Assembly (NCBI RefSeq): GCF_947507565.1
Contig: NC_089189.1
Location: 1,550,001 to 1,614,000, forward strand
Direction of reading: 5' to 3'
Source of the DNA: Oscarella lobularis
Taxonomy: Eukaryota > Porifera > Homoscleromorpha > Homosclerophorida > Oscarellidae
DNA: 64,000 bases
The notes under the pieces were generated by a model, which did no database searches, was not told where the DNA came from, and was given only the letters and a program-made list of their open reading frames with translations. Each line of letters starts with the position of its first letter. Position 1 is the stretch's first letter. The position numbers and the translations under genes are program-made. This document shows, piece by piece, positions 9,630 through 20,600 of the stretch.

Positions 9630-12600
9630 ATGCATATCTTATCAAGCGTAGTTCTTCAACTTGTTCTCTGTTTGACTGCTTTCTGCCGTATCGCTCATGG
9701 TAGCGAAAGCGTCAAAGGTAAGTGGAACGACATTTCTAATATAACCGAGAGCAACTACTGGAAACTGAACGTGCCGCTCTGGAAGAATCAGTACGACAAC
9801 AATGAGCTCGCACGGTCATCAATAGCGGCTACGTATTGTCGAAGTATGACGTCGAAACGAGCGAAAGCTCGCGTGCTTTTCATCGACCAGTACTTCTTCG
9901 CGTGGGTTTATTCGCCGAGGACGGCGTCGTGGACGAAACTTCCCGAAAAAAGAAATCAAAGGATACAAATGTCGTTATCCCTCCCAAAGTCGAGCACCAT
10001 TGTCAGAAGCCCAAATCGGGCGGTGACCCTCTGCGATTCGCGAGTCGTGCTCTTCAGCGGATTTAGCGTCGAGAGGAACGGCCACATAGTCTTGTCGAAC
10101 GATCTATGGATCTTCGACGGCATCGTCGAAGAGTGGAGTTCGGTGCGAACGCTCGCGCGCGCTCCCGAAGTGCGCGACGGTAAAGTGGCGTTCGCTTTTC
10201 GTCGGAACGAAAGCACGTGCCGCTGCAAGGATTCACTGTTTGTATACGGAGGATCTGACGATCTAGACGATCTCTGGGAACTTCGATGCGTCGACGACAA
10301 AAACGAGACCGACATGAAATACGATTGGATAAAAAATGACCTCAACGCGATTTCCTGGCCGAAAAACGCATCCCACATGCTTTTTGCCTCCAAAACAGTC
10401 CTCTATTGGGTCACAAACGATCTATCAATGCTTAGCGTTTTTGACACAATAACGGAGAAATATCTGTCGTCGCGAATAGAAATAATTGATTGCCCTCATG
10501 TACCGGATATCTACGATACGTACCTCCTTAAAGCCTATAAGGAACTCCTCGACAGCGCACTTCACCTAAAGGAGCATCATCTACTCATATTCTTCATAGC
10601 GCTTAGGGGTGAATACAGCGGTTATAAAGAAAGCGATTTTCTCGGAGTGTTGGATTTGCAGAAAAGTGTTATTCACTGCATAAACGTATCTGTATGCCAT
10701 AGAGAAGAAAGCCGCTATCAGCAGGACATTCTGTTCTTAACTGACGACAAGGTATTGCTTCTAGGAACAGACATATATAACGGTTCCGTCGCCATTTGGA
10801 GTTTCCAAACGAGCGAAATGCTTCGAAGCCTAAAAACGAACTCCCTCCTGAACATAGAGTGCGACGCTCCCAACTACGACGGGGATACACATGGGAGGTA
10901 TCCTGTGATGATGATCGATCACAGATTCATGAGGATAACCGACTCCGTTTGGTATCTGATGAAAATATGGTATCCGTCAGATTTACAAATGTGGCTGTTC
11001 GAAGTCGACATTCTTCGATGGTCGATCTACGATCCGGACGAGAAGCCGGAGACGATGTTGAATGCACTCGAGGCGGCGACTGCGACGACGGCAAACGAAT
11101 GCGTCGCTTATTTCGGCAGTGGCTACGGCTACGTCTCGTCCGCTCAAGACGATCTGTGGATGTACGCGACGCGAATGCGAACGTGGACGAGGGTCGTTTC
11201 GCGCGGAAAGGCGCCGAAAAAACTGACGTCGTACGCGACGATGAGCTCGCTGGACAACGGCTCGCTCGTTCTATTCGGCGGCGTGGATAACCGAAAGAGC
11301 TCGCTCTGGATGGTCACCGTCGACTACGAACGCATGACGGCGACGTGGGAGAGGCTCTGCTGCGAAGACGACCGAGAACAGCCGACGAATCAACTACAGA
11401 AATGGTCGAGCGCAGTGTGGAATAATACCTTATACATTTACTTTTGCCAAAGAACGGAGGGCAATTGCGAATCGATTATTTATTACAAAAATCTTGGCAA
11501 CGTCGCCGAGTGGACAATGAAAGAAAGCCGAGTTTCCGGCATCGGTACGTTTTGCAAATCGGATCAAACCGTCTTCGGTCGCTTTGCTTACACAACAGAC
11601 GATATTGGAAATTTAGTAATGGCTGATTTCAATCGAGTTGAATACAATATGGCAGGCGAAAGAAAGTTTCCGGCGAATTCAAAAGCAGTACTAGGCGCTC
11701 AAAGCAACGGAATGTTTTCGTTTACGTCCGGACCTTACGGTGAAGTACTCGGAATTGCGTTCCGGTTGACGTTTGGTTTGGACTGGCAACCTTATCTGTT
11801 CGACGATTCGCGCATTCGAACCTTCCGACTCATCGGATGCAAGCCGGGATCGTTTAGTCCGAAATACAGCGTACATTCGTGTCAGTCGTGCCCGAAAGGA
11901 CGGTACAGCGATCGATACAACTCGACCAACTGCACGAGCTGTCCGTCGGGTTTAATCACGACGGCGACGGGCTCAAACTCAATAATCAACTGCACGTGCA
12001 CATCCGGTACGTGCGTTTACGGCGACTGCGTTGTTCAAAGCGATCTGTCAACGTTGTGTCTTTGCTATACCGGTTACACGGGTAAAAAGTGCGAATCGCC
12101 GACAATGTATCTCGTCTTCATGGGCGTAATAGTCGGAATACTACTCGTAATCGCTTTCTATTACATTGCCCAGCGTGCCAGAAAGCATCAAAATGCAGTC
12201 AAGTATACGAGAGTCGAGTTGGAGATGGCCGAACAAATGGTCGAGGAATTATCGAACATATGGTCGATCACAACGGACGAGATCGAGTTTGGACAAAAAA
12301 TAGGAGAGGGATCGTTCGGCGACGTGTGGACGGCCGATTATCGCGATCAAACCGTCGCCGTCAAAGTGCTCAAGATCGAAGCCGACAATTGCACGAACGA
12401 GCAACTGCAGGAATTCAAAGACGAAAGCGAGTTGCTTCGATCGATATTCCACGCGAACATTGTCCGTTTAATCGGAACGGGAAAAACGACCGAAAACAAG
12501 CCGTTTATCGCGCTGGAGTACATGGAACAAGGCTCGGTGCGAAATGCGTTGGACAACGCTTACGCCGATCGACCAATAGAAATTTATCTTCAAGTGAAAT

Positions 12601-13112
12601 ACGCTCTGGACGCCGCTAAGGGTATGCGGCATCTTCACCGTCTCCGTAGAATGCATCGCGATCTCAAGTGCGATAACCTTCTCATCGACTACAGAGGAGT
12701 CGTCAAAGTGGCCGACTTGGGCTGTACGATAATCGTCCCCAAGATCCCTGGTGACGAGGAGGATGAGGACAAGAGTGGAAAGATCAAAGGGTCGCGCGCC
12801 GTGGGTACGTCGTTTTTTAGAGCTCCGGAAATATTTCGCGGCGAGGCGTACGATATCGCCGTCGACGTCTATAGCTACGGTATATCGTTGTGGGAAATTC
12901 AGACGGCAAAGAATCCGTATTTTGAAAAGTATGAGAGTGGAATGACGACTCGAGAAATTCTCGACGAGATCGTTAACAAAGATGTGCGACCGGAGTTTCT
13001 TGCTCAGTGCAACGAAGACTTAAAGCAATTGACTATATCGTGCTGGAACGGGAATCCGTACGAAAGACCAACATTTGAAGAGATCGCTCAAACGCTCGAA
13101 AATATTCGGTAA
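9630..13112 (+). CDS. Kelch/GCC2-GCC3/EGF/TM receptor kinase B (TKL type)
   Basis: The open frame begins at 9555, but the first 25 codons lie in duplicated non-coding sequence. Starting at the ATG at 9630 gives a clear signal peptide (MHILSSVVLQLVLCL), so I prefer that start (1160 residues). Order as in gene A: kelch-like propeller, GCC2/GCC3 Cys block, EGF-like module, transmembrane helix from about residue 826, kinase with GEGSFGDV, Lys912, HRDLKCDN with Asp1011 and DLG with Asp1029. All key kinase residues are present, so it is probably active. The loop after DLG holds an acidic insert (GDEEDEDK). Intronless. It ends about 110 bp from the convergent coiled-coil gene on the other strand. 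AATAAA is at about 13125. Confidence 0.93.
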   Translation: MHILSSVVLQLVLCLTAFCRIAHGSESVKGKWNDISNITESNYWKLNVPLWKNQYDNNELARSSIAATYCRSMTSKRAKARVLFIDQYFFAWVYSPRTASWTKLPEKRNQRIQMSLSLPKSSTIVRSPNRAVTLCDSRVVLFSGFSVERNGHIVLSNDLWIFDGIVEEWSSVRTLARAPEVRDGKVAFAFRRNESTCRCKDSLFVYGGSDDLDDLWELRCVDDKNETDMKYDWIKNDLNAISWPKNASHMLFASKTVLYWVTNDLSMLSVFDTITEKYLSSRIEIIDCPHVPDIYDTYLLKAYKELLDSALHLKEHHLLIFFIALRGEYSGYKESDFLGVLDLQKSVIHCINVSVCHREESRYQQDILFLTDDKVLLLGTDIYNGSVAIWSFQTSEMLRSLKTNSLLNIECDAPNYDGDTHGRYPVMMIDHRFMRITDSVWYLMKIWYPSDLQMWLFEVDILRWSIYDPDEKPETMLNALEAATATTANECVAYFGSGYGYVSSAQDDLWMYATRMRTWTRVVSRGKAPKKLTSYATMSSLDNGSLVLFGGVDNRKSSLWMVTVDYERMTATWERLCCEDDREQPTNQLQKWSSAVWNNTLYIYFCQRTEGNCESIIYYKNLGNVAEWTMKESRVSGIGTFCKSDQTVFGRFAYTTDDIGNLVMADFNRVEYNMAGERKFPANSKAVLGAQSNGMFSFTSGPYGEVLGIAFRLTFGLDWQPYLFDDSRIRTFRLIGCKPGSFSPKYSVHSCQSCPKGRYSDRYNSTNCTSCPSGLITTATGSNSIINCTCTSGTCVYGDCVVQSDLSTLCLCYTGYTGKKCESPTMYLVFMGVIVGILLVIAFYYIAQRARKHQNAVKYTRVELEMAEQMVEELSNIWSITTDEIEFGQKIGEGSFGDVWTADYRDQTVAVKVLKIEADNCTNEQLQEFKDESELLRSIFHANIVRLIGTGKTTENKPFIALEYMEQGSVRNALDNAYADRPIEIYLQVKYALDAAKGMRHLHRLRRMHRDLKCDNLLIDYRGVVKVADLGCTIIVPKIPGDEEDEDKSGKIKGSRAVGTSFFRAPEIFRGEAYDIAVDVYSYGISLWEIQTAKNPYFEKYESGMTTREILDEIVNKDVRPEFLAQCNEDLKQLTISCWNGNPYERPTFEEIAQTLENIR

Positions 13113-13222
13113 GGAGATCACGTTGAATAAATTGGCATCATGCAATGTGTAACACTCAGAACGAAGACGACAGGAGCTGAGGAGGAAGTAAAGGAAGTAT
13201 AGGCCTTGAAGTGTTGTTGCTA

Positions 13223-14611
13223 TTAGGGACTCGAGCAGAAAACAAGCTCGCGAATAGCAGATGTAACGTCTTGGAACAGCCTTTGTGGTTCCTTCCATAG
13301 AGGATGAGGAACCCTATATATCGATAGACATGGACTGCGTTTATTCCTAGATTACCTGTCATTCCATTGAGATGTGGTCTAAAGCACGTGACGGCTGCTA
13401 GCTAATGCTCGAGGGAAGGAAGCTACAACCTGCTAAAGAATGATCTATGGATCGCAAGGTTTTTCTTATTCCTTCGGGGCCCCAATGGTGTAGGCATTCA
13501 CTTAGGGGGCGGGCCTCTCTCTGCATCGTACATAGAGATTGATTTCATGTTGTGCCACTGGCCACGTGTTAGACATAGACTGATTTCCAACCGAATCTAA
13601 ACACCATGACTCGATTTCTGCCAGTCTAATTGAGGGCGGGTTGGGGCTCATGCGAAGGCCTAGTGGCATAGCATGCATGATACTCCCCCGTTATGTACGA
13701 CGCAGAGAGCGTAGACGGGACAGCATCAGGTTTTAGAGCAGGTAGTTGAGAACGTGTCCGCGCTTATTGCATAACTACGATAGTGTGCACGGGTCCTTTG
13801 CATTAGGGTTTAGTCGGTGGCTGCTGGTAAGTAGGGCGGTCTAGAGGTTAGTAGGTCGTATAGCTCCTTTCCCTCGGACGTTAGCTAGCAGCCGCCACGT
13901 GCTTTAGACCATTTTTCAATGAGATCTCTCTTCTTGCAAAGACTGGTATTGTTCTTCCGTTCTTGTTCTGCGAAAAGAATTCTCACGCGAAATTAATTAA
14001 TTATATTGATTTACTTAACTTGCTTTTGCATTCTCTTCCTCAAATTGTCTTCTTTGTTCTTCAAGTCTCCCTTTTGTTCTTGTATGACTTCATTAGATTG
14101 GGTTCTACATACTTACAGATGTCACGTGACGCAATTGTTATTTATTAATTTTACCTTTCATCTTGAAGTTTCGCCACTTCCATTCTAAAGATAATATCAT
14201 TTTTATCTTTAGAAACAAAACCCTCGCCTCAATTCTCTTTCAAGTTTCCGAGTGTCAAGTGATTCATTTCGAAGCTTTGCCGATATCAATTGAGCTGAAG
14301 GAAGTATGTGAGTTTCAATCTTCATGTACGACTCGTTTGACGGACCTAGAAAAGAAATTAAATATGATTTTAACATCATTCTTCTTCACCGAGAGTAAAT
14401 TCATTCAAAATTTCTGTCAATTCTTGTTCTCGGTCTTTTCCCCTGTGACAATGACCTGAGCAGATCCATCTCGATCTCTACGCAATGGAGAGTGAAAATC
14501 AATCAATCAATAAATAAATAAATAACTTCTTCTTACTGGCGACTATTTTTGATGGCGTTCCTGGCTTGGAGATGTTCGGAGATGCGATGGAGAGCATTCG
14601 CGAGGCATCAG
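13223..14611 (-). pseudogene. Multi-exon coiled-coil gene split by a MITE
   Basis: Small exons join in one consistent phase on the minus strand: 14611-14537, 14442-14390, 14345-14222, 14184-14155, 14104-14015, 13967 into the MITE at 13910, and a last exon 13313-13223 ending TAA. Peptides are charged and helical (REQELTEIL, LERELRR, IQEQKGDLKNKEDNL, EEQYQSLQEERS). Acceptors and donors are GT-AG; the donor at 14221 (GTTTTG) is weak. The exon beginning at 13967 reaches a stop 6 bp before the MITE. Across the MITE the reading resumes as SQWNDR followed by a good donor (GTAATC), and the next exon fits in phase. The first listed exon follows an in-frame TGA, so upstream structure is unclear. I do not recognise the family. 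Confidence 0.5.
13376..13910. mobile_element. MITE with about 49-bp terminal inverted repeats (family M1)
   Basis: The ends GGTCTAAAGCACGTG and CACGTGCTTTAGACC head inverted repeats of about 49 bp with a few mismatches. The 535-bp interior has no coding frame. A diverged inverted copy lies at 42979-43446. The flanks (ATCTCAATGGAA and ATCTCATTGAAA on the minus strand) look like an imperfect target duplication. Confidence 0.85.
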
Positions 14612-15189
14612 ATGGCTACAGATAATTCATAAATACGCATAGTATCGTCGTCGCAGCGATTCGTACCGTAAGAGTCTTTCGATCCACACTTTGACCGACG
14701 TACAAGACGATTTCAAGCTCGAAAACGCATGAGAACTGCGAAGAAGGGATTCGGAGTAAGTTCCGAAGAGCATACAGCGCCCGATGTCTTCGCTACGAGA
14801 AGATACCAGTCCAAACAAGAAAACGTCGAAAAGCACTATACGGGGAAAAGGCCTCCCGGATAAACGAAAAAAAGCATAAAACGAATATATAGGTCTCGCT
14901 AAAATGTTCCCAAGAAAGTGCGTTGATCGGCGATGAATCGGTGGAAGACTTGTGAAGAGTTCATTCTTTGCGAAATCATACACATTATTTCGATCTCTGC
15001 CGAAATGCCTTTCAACAAGAAATCAAATGCTCGAATTCGGTAAAAGAGAAGATTCTTACTAGCTCTCTCTCTTCTCCGAAAGGAGAAACGGTCATGCGGC
15101 TGATCGTTCTCAAAGAATGCAAATAAAATAATATTGTTATCCCACGATCACATGGATAGCTAGTCACTGACGCAGACCGATGGTACCAG
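14612..15189. other. No supported gene
   Basis: Open frames exist on both strands (for example minus 14627-14983) but have no recognisable motif, no phase-consistent splice partners and no homologue I recognise. A TAAATAAATAAATAA tract is at 14508-14525. Confidence 0.4.
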
Positions 15190-15417
15190 GCCCTTCTCCT
15201 CCCCGGGGTATATCTGGGATCAGAGGAGAAGGGCCTTGGACCGAAGCTAGCGGAAACAGTAGAGCGTCGTCCTGCGAGTGGCGAATGCCTAACAGTTCTA
15301 AGAAGGGAGATAGCTGAACTGCTACGTTTGGGCATTCTGCCAATGAAGAGACTCGTAAAGGGAAAGTTTGGAGGAGAGGCCGGGAGAAAATCGTCGCCAC
15401 AAAGTTGTTCTGTCTGA
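15190..15417 (+). CDS. Possible C-terminal exon, unknown protein
   Basis: After an AG at 15188-15189 a frame of 75 codons runs to TGA. It has protein-like composition (RREIAELLRLGIL, then a basic tail). A 14-bp inverted repeat (AGGCCCTTCTCCTC and complement) at 15188-15236 sits at its start and could form a hairpin. I see no upstream partner exon. It could be a chance frame. Confidence 0.3.
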   Translation, partial: ALLLPGVYLGSEEKGLGPKLAETVERRPASGECLTVLRREIAELLRLGILPMKRLVKGKFGGEAGRKSSPQSCSV

Positions 15418-15721
15418 AGTCCTTTTTTAGATAGGCCAATCATTTTATTCGTGTTGCACGCTGAACAGCGGTTTTATGTGACGTATTTGCCAAACCCTTC
15501 TACAGGATTTTTGGGAGACGTTTGTGGTCACGAGTCGTCACGTGACAGGAATCTTGGTTTTTTCGAATTTATTTTCTTGGACTTAAAGCGTAAGGCTTTA
15601 GATCATTTCAAAGAGCTCTATCGTGCTCGATTCTCTGGATGCAAGCGGATGCGAACAACAAAGTACATAGGGATACGGGATGTCGTGAACCCGTATAACA
15701 ACACCCAAAAACGGCCCGATC

Positions 15722-15838
15722 TGCCCTATAAAAGCTGCCTGTGACTCGAAAACGGGTTCGTTAGCTTGCTAAGGAAGCTATTGCGAGGAGTGACCAGTTA
15801 GATGTCCAATCAACGCAGTCGGAGCACGGAATTTCGAG
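15722..15838 (+). CDS. Candidate promoter and first exon, unknown gene
   Basis: A TATA-like CTATAAAAG lies at about 15724. About 70 bp further an ATG at 15802 opens 12 codons (MSNQRSRSTEFR) ending at a strong donor (G|GTAAGA, exon end 15838). The Ty3-type element inserted at 15934 would then lie in the first intron. No downstream exon was found past 22207, so this is tentative. Confidence 0.3.
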
Positions 15839-16011
15839 GTAAGAGAATCCAAGACGCCGCTTAGAAAGATCTACTACCCCACAGGGCCCACCACCGTCCA
15901 CACGCACACACGCACACACGCACACGCAGGAACTGTTGTGCTGGGTCGATCGGGGTGTTTAGAGGGCGACGAGGGAGCAGATTGCGTTGGAGAGAGAGGT
16001 TAGGTTGCTGC

Positions 16012-17084
16012 ACGGATTGTAGAAGAGATGGATAGGAAACGCACGCACGCTACTGTACATTGTGACGTTGAATCCGTGTCCTCGCCACGCCCATACAGCG
16101 TCGTGCGACAAGCACGTTCGTAACCTCCCTAATCGACTGTTAGGGTCATTTTGCGGCTTTCCCTTACTGGTGATGCCTACATTAAGGATAGAGCAATTTT
16201 TTAGCCCCTTCTCTGCTCCAGAATATCCGTTCTTGTTTCGATTTCGCGCCTACTTGTGTCTAGCGCACGCTTTTGGGATTTTCCTCGCTTCGTCGCCCGT
16301 GTTTTCGACAACAACTGTTTCTGAGGAGAACGGTAATCGCATTAGACAGCTCGTGCGAGCATTTGCATTCGCAAAGTATCGGTTACTTGTCCACATACGA
16401 GGGAATTAGTTCGTGAAAGTACGTTAGTTTGTGGTATTTTACCGACTTTCCCGAAGCTTTTGAAAACTATCCAACAGTTCAAAACTAATGTTTACTGTAT
16501 CCCGCAGCCGACCGAACATGGCGAAAAGAAAATTTTCTTTGTCAATCTCACCAAAAAATTCGACCAAGACGCCGAAGTATGAGCACCCTTGTAGACCAAG
16601 AAAAAGGCGCTACAGGAAAAAATCCGAAGAGGTTACATAGAGTAGACACAAAATTATAAGTGAAGTGGAACATTCATAATCTGTAGGCCCAACCATCAGC
16701 TGACAAGAATACTCTCGAATCAGTTCAATCGACGATAGTCCTGACTCCTGAATGGACTTTGCAAAAAACGCTGGAAGGGCTGCACATTTACAAGGTGAAC
16801 TAACTTTCAACTGAGACCGGCGAGACTGCCGTCTCCCACAGCGTCATAATTGACACCGATCTCAAAGTCGTCGTTTTCGAACTTTGGAAGAATTTCACGA
16901 ATACTTTCCAGTGCAGCACGGCTTCTGTCACTATCTGACAAAAACAGACGATCGGAAACAACAGCGGAAAGGGCTTCCTTGAAAGACATGGGCAACTTAG
17001 CCGGGAACTTGTGTCACATGACAAGGACACGGAGTGAAACTACTAACGTGCGTGCGTTTCCTATCCATCTCTTCTACAATCCGT
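16012..17084. mobile_element. Mutator-like element nested in the 3' LTR
   Basis: The 1073-bp element has 38-bp identical terminal inverted repeats (ACGGATTGTAGAAGAGATGG...) and a perfect 9-bp target duplication GGTTGCTGC (16003-16011 and 17085-17093). Removing element plus one duplication restores an LTR of exactly 162 bp. A 9-bp duplication is characteristic of Mutator-like transposons. No transposase is recognised; the interior carries a protein-like minus-strand segment. Confidence 0.9.
16610..16995 (-). CDS. Host-like coding segment inside the Mutator-like element
   Basis: Minus frame 16995-16807 reads like real protein (MSFKEALSAVVSDRLFLS, then ESIREILPKFENDDFEIGV). After a possible intron ending CATTCAG, a second block (ESGLSSIELIREYSCQL) follows at about 16744-16690. 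I do not recognise the family. If real, the element has captured a host gene piece (Pack-MULE-like). It has no ATG context that I trust and is probably not expressed as a full protein. Confidence 0.35.
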
Positions 17085-17177
17085 GGTTGCTGCTTCTGTA
17101 TTGTATCACGCCGGGGTCTGTTCCCGGGACACGTGACCAGACATCATCATGCACATGCTCGAAACAAATCCACAACA

Positions 17178-17191
17178 AAGCCCCCCCCCCC
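17178..17191 (-). other. Polypurine tract of the retrotransposon
   Basis: A run of 11 C on the plus strand (poly-G on the element strand) directly abuts the 3' LTR, the expected position for the plus-strand primer. Between this and the pol stop at 17641 there is a (GTA)n microsatellite at about 17416-17450. Confidence 0.7.
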
Positions 17192-17414
17192 TTGTTCAAG
17201 CGGGCTGCCCCCAGACCGGGCACAGGAAGAGAAACGGGGCCACCACAAACAGACAATCACGGTTCAACCACCGTAAAGAAAAAAAAACAGACAAAGAAAC
17301 AGGTAGAGTACCTTGATAAGGAGTTTCAGAATTCGCCGGCGTAGCGCTGGGCGGCTTGACCTGCGGTACGCCTCAGTGGGCGACCATCCAAACGCATAGT
17401 CGGCTTTGAGCTGA

Positions 17415-17450
<36 letters not shown>

Positions 17451-17640
17451 GTTCCGGTAGATTGATAGTAGAAGATGATGACGATTGGGCTGTTCCACAC
17501 GCACGAAAAGGCTCCCCTGGCCAATGGGGGTCTACGCCGTCGCGCGACTGAAAATTCCGCGGTGGGAACAGCAACTCCATCGATGATCCCGACGTCCATT
17601 CTTCTCGGCACGTCGACAACTCCGGGCACGATAGGCGACG

Positions 17641-20600
17641 TTAAGCCCGCCGTTCAATTTCAACGGGAGACGTAGACCGGGCGCGACGTGGTTGTCCGAG
17701 ATCCATCGTGACACACCCACCGTCGTGTGGTGTAGGATTCAGAGCGACACGAGCATGACCATTCGCATCGAACAATTCCGGAGGAAAATAGGGCACAATC
17801 CTTTGCACGTGAGAGAGAACGGGCCTGTGTGTATCCAAATTCTGAAGTTCGTAAGTGACGTCCGATAGACGACGAGCCACGCGATACGGGCCGGTGAACT
17901 TGTTTTGCATCTTCGTAGCAATGCCGGGCGAAAGAACTGGGCGATGGAGTAGAACCAAGCTACCAGGTAAGAATTCAGCCTGGTGATGTGATCGATCATA
18001 GTGTTCTTTTCGCTTCCGGTCAGCGTCGAGTTGGAATTTCCGAGCGATGTCGAAGGCGCGGCGTATACGTTTCGTAACCTCCAGGCCGTAGTGGCGGGCG
18101 TCCTGAGTGAGTTCACTCTTCGGCCCGCTGATCACCGCGGTTGGAAGTCGAGCATCACATCCGTGAACGAGGTAGAACGGTGTGTTCCAAATCGCTGCCA
18201 TCACCGTCGTCCGGTACGCGAATGCCACTGCCTCGATATACGTATCCCAATCCGAGTGCTCTTCGTTCACAAAAGCGGTGAGCGCCGTTTTCAGCGTACG
18301 ATTGAAACGCTCCACTTGCCCGTTGCACTGCGGATGGTACGCAGTAGTAAATAACTTTGTAATAGCCAATCGATCGGAGAGACGTCGGAGTAGAGCAGAG
18401 GTAAATTGAGCGCCTCTGTCTGACAATAACTGCTCAGGGCAGCCGTGTTGAAATATGATCTTGGTCAGGAATACGTCAGCGACTGTCACGGCGTCGATAG
18501 TGGGAACGGCTGCCACTTCCACCCATCTGGTAAATCGGTCGACCATTACGACGACGTAACGGTTGCCCGACGACGTCGTTGGAAACGGTCCAGCGATGTC
18601 AATTCCAACCATCTGGAAGGGAGCAGTCGCGCTGAAGAGTTGTAGTTGTCCAGCCTTGACAGGTTTGCTTCGTTTCCGCAGCTGGCACGCCGGACACGTA
18701 CGCACGTAATTGGCGATATCCTGTCGCATGCCTTTCCAGTAGTACTGGGAGCGTACACGGTCGAAGGTACGCGCTCGTCCGAAATGACCGGACGCCGGAA
18801 GACGATGCGCAGCGCGAATAACGTCAAGTCGGTCGATTGCCGCGAGGTATGGAACGGTGATAGCTCCACGGGCCCGAACCGTCTCAGTGTACCAGAGCAT
18901 CTCGAGAACGCCTCCTGGCGAAATTTCGCCGCTGTCACGTAACACCTCCTTCACTTCTGGGGGCATTTCGGCCGTGTCGCCGCCCTTCGCCAGGTAATCG
19001 ATCACTGCCCGCAGCTGCGGATCCCGTCGCTGATTTGCAACCACTTCATCCGCCGTAGGGACACGTACAACGTCGATTGCGCACACGATAGGGAGTCGCG
19101 ATAGCGCGTCGGCATTTCTGTTGGCTTTTCCTGCCTTGTGACGTATTTCAAAGTCGAACTCCTGTAGTTGGAGTACCCAATGTGCCAGGCGTCCTGACAT
19201 CTTTGTAGATGACATAAGCCATCGTAAATTCGCGTGATCCGTGATCACAATAAATGGTACCCCAAAGAGGTACTTGCGGAATGTCTCACATCCGTAGACG
19301 ACAGCTAACAGTTCCTTTTCTCTGGTGTCGTATCGCTGCTCGCGATCTTGCAACACCCGGCTGGCATAGGAGACTACTCTTTCGAGACCGTCGTCATGGA
19401 CTTGTGATAACACCGCCGCTATTGCATAGTTGGATGCGTCCGTTTTCAATAGAAATGGTAAGTCCCAGTTGGGATAGGCCAGTATTGGAGCGGAAGACAG
19501 CGAGTCTTTCAACGCCAGAAACGCGTCGTCGCAGTCATCCATCCACTGGAAATTTCCGTCGTCTCTCAAAAGACGAGTGAGAGGTCGGGCCACGCGGGCA
19601 TAATCAGGAATGAATTTTCGGTAGTAAGACGAGAGGCCAAGGAACGAACGAACATCCCCCGGTTTATTGGTGTTTTCAACGCCGTCACTGCCTCGATTTT
19701 CTTTCACGACGTGCCCCACATACGACAGCGTCTGTCGGCCGAACGAGCATTTAGCGGGCTTGAGCTTTAGTCCGAAGTGAATCAGGCGTCGTAGTACCTC
19801 TCCGAGTCGTTCCAGATGCAGTTCGAACGTTGGCGCGAAAACGAGCACGTCGTCTATGTAGACCAAGCACGTTCGCCATTTCACTCCAGCCAGGACTAAA
19901 TCCATAGCGCGTTGAAAAGTACTCGGGGCATTACACAACCCGAAAGGCATCACGACGAACTCAAACAGGCCCATCGAGCAGGTGAACGCTGTTTTCCCTA
20001 TGTCGCTCGGGCGTACAGCCACTTGCCAATATGCAGCGTGGAGATCGAGACTCGAGAAGTACTTGTTTCCTCCGATGATATCGAGGCTCTCATCGATTCT
20101 AGGCAGGGGATACCTGTCCTTCTTCGTGAGCGCGTTCAGGGCTCGGAAATCAACGCAGAACCGCTGGGCTCGATCCTTTTTATCTCGCAGTAGAGCCAGA
20201 GATGCCCACCGAGACTTCGAGTTTCGGATGATCCCACGACGCAGCATGCTGTCGACCTGCCGTTCAGCTTCAAGCATCTTCGGCGGCGGAAGTCGACGAG
20301 GTGGTTGGTTTACGGGACGATTTTGGCCCGTGTCGATCTCATGCATCACCCCTTTCATGTGTCCTAGGTCGTCGGGACTCGTCGCGAACGCTCTGGCGTG
20401 TTCCTTTAGCAGATCCAGTAGCGCTTTCTTTTGGTCTTCCGTCAAATCCGGATTGATGTCGAAGTTCGGAAGCATCGTTTCTAGCGCGGGCGCCACCGGT
20501 TCGTCTTTTCTCGCGGGCTCCGCTGTCTGTTCCTCGATCTCGATTTTCTGTCTAACGTTGCGTTCCGGTTCCGGTTCCGTTTCGTCGAACGCTGTGCTGC

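Noticed and set aside
17326-17629. Minus-strand frames with poly-Thr or poly-Tyr
   Set aside because: They are created by the (GTA)n microsatellite next to the LTR.
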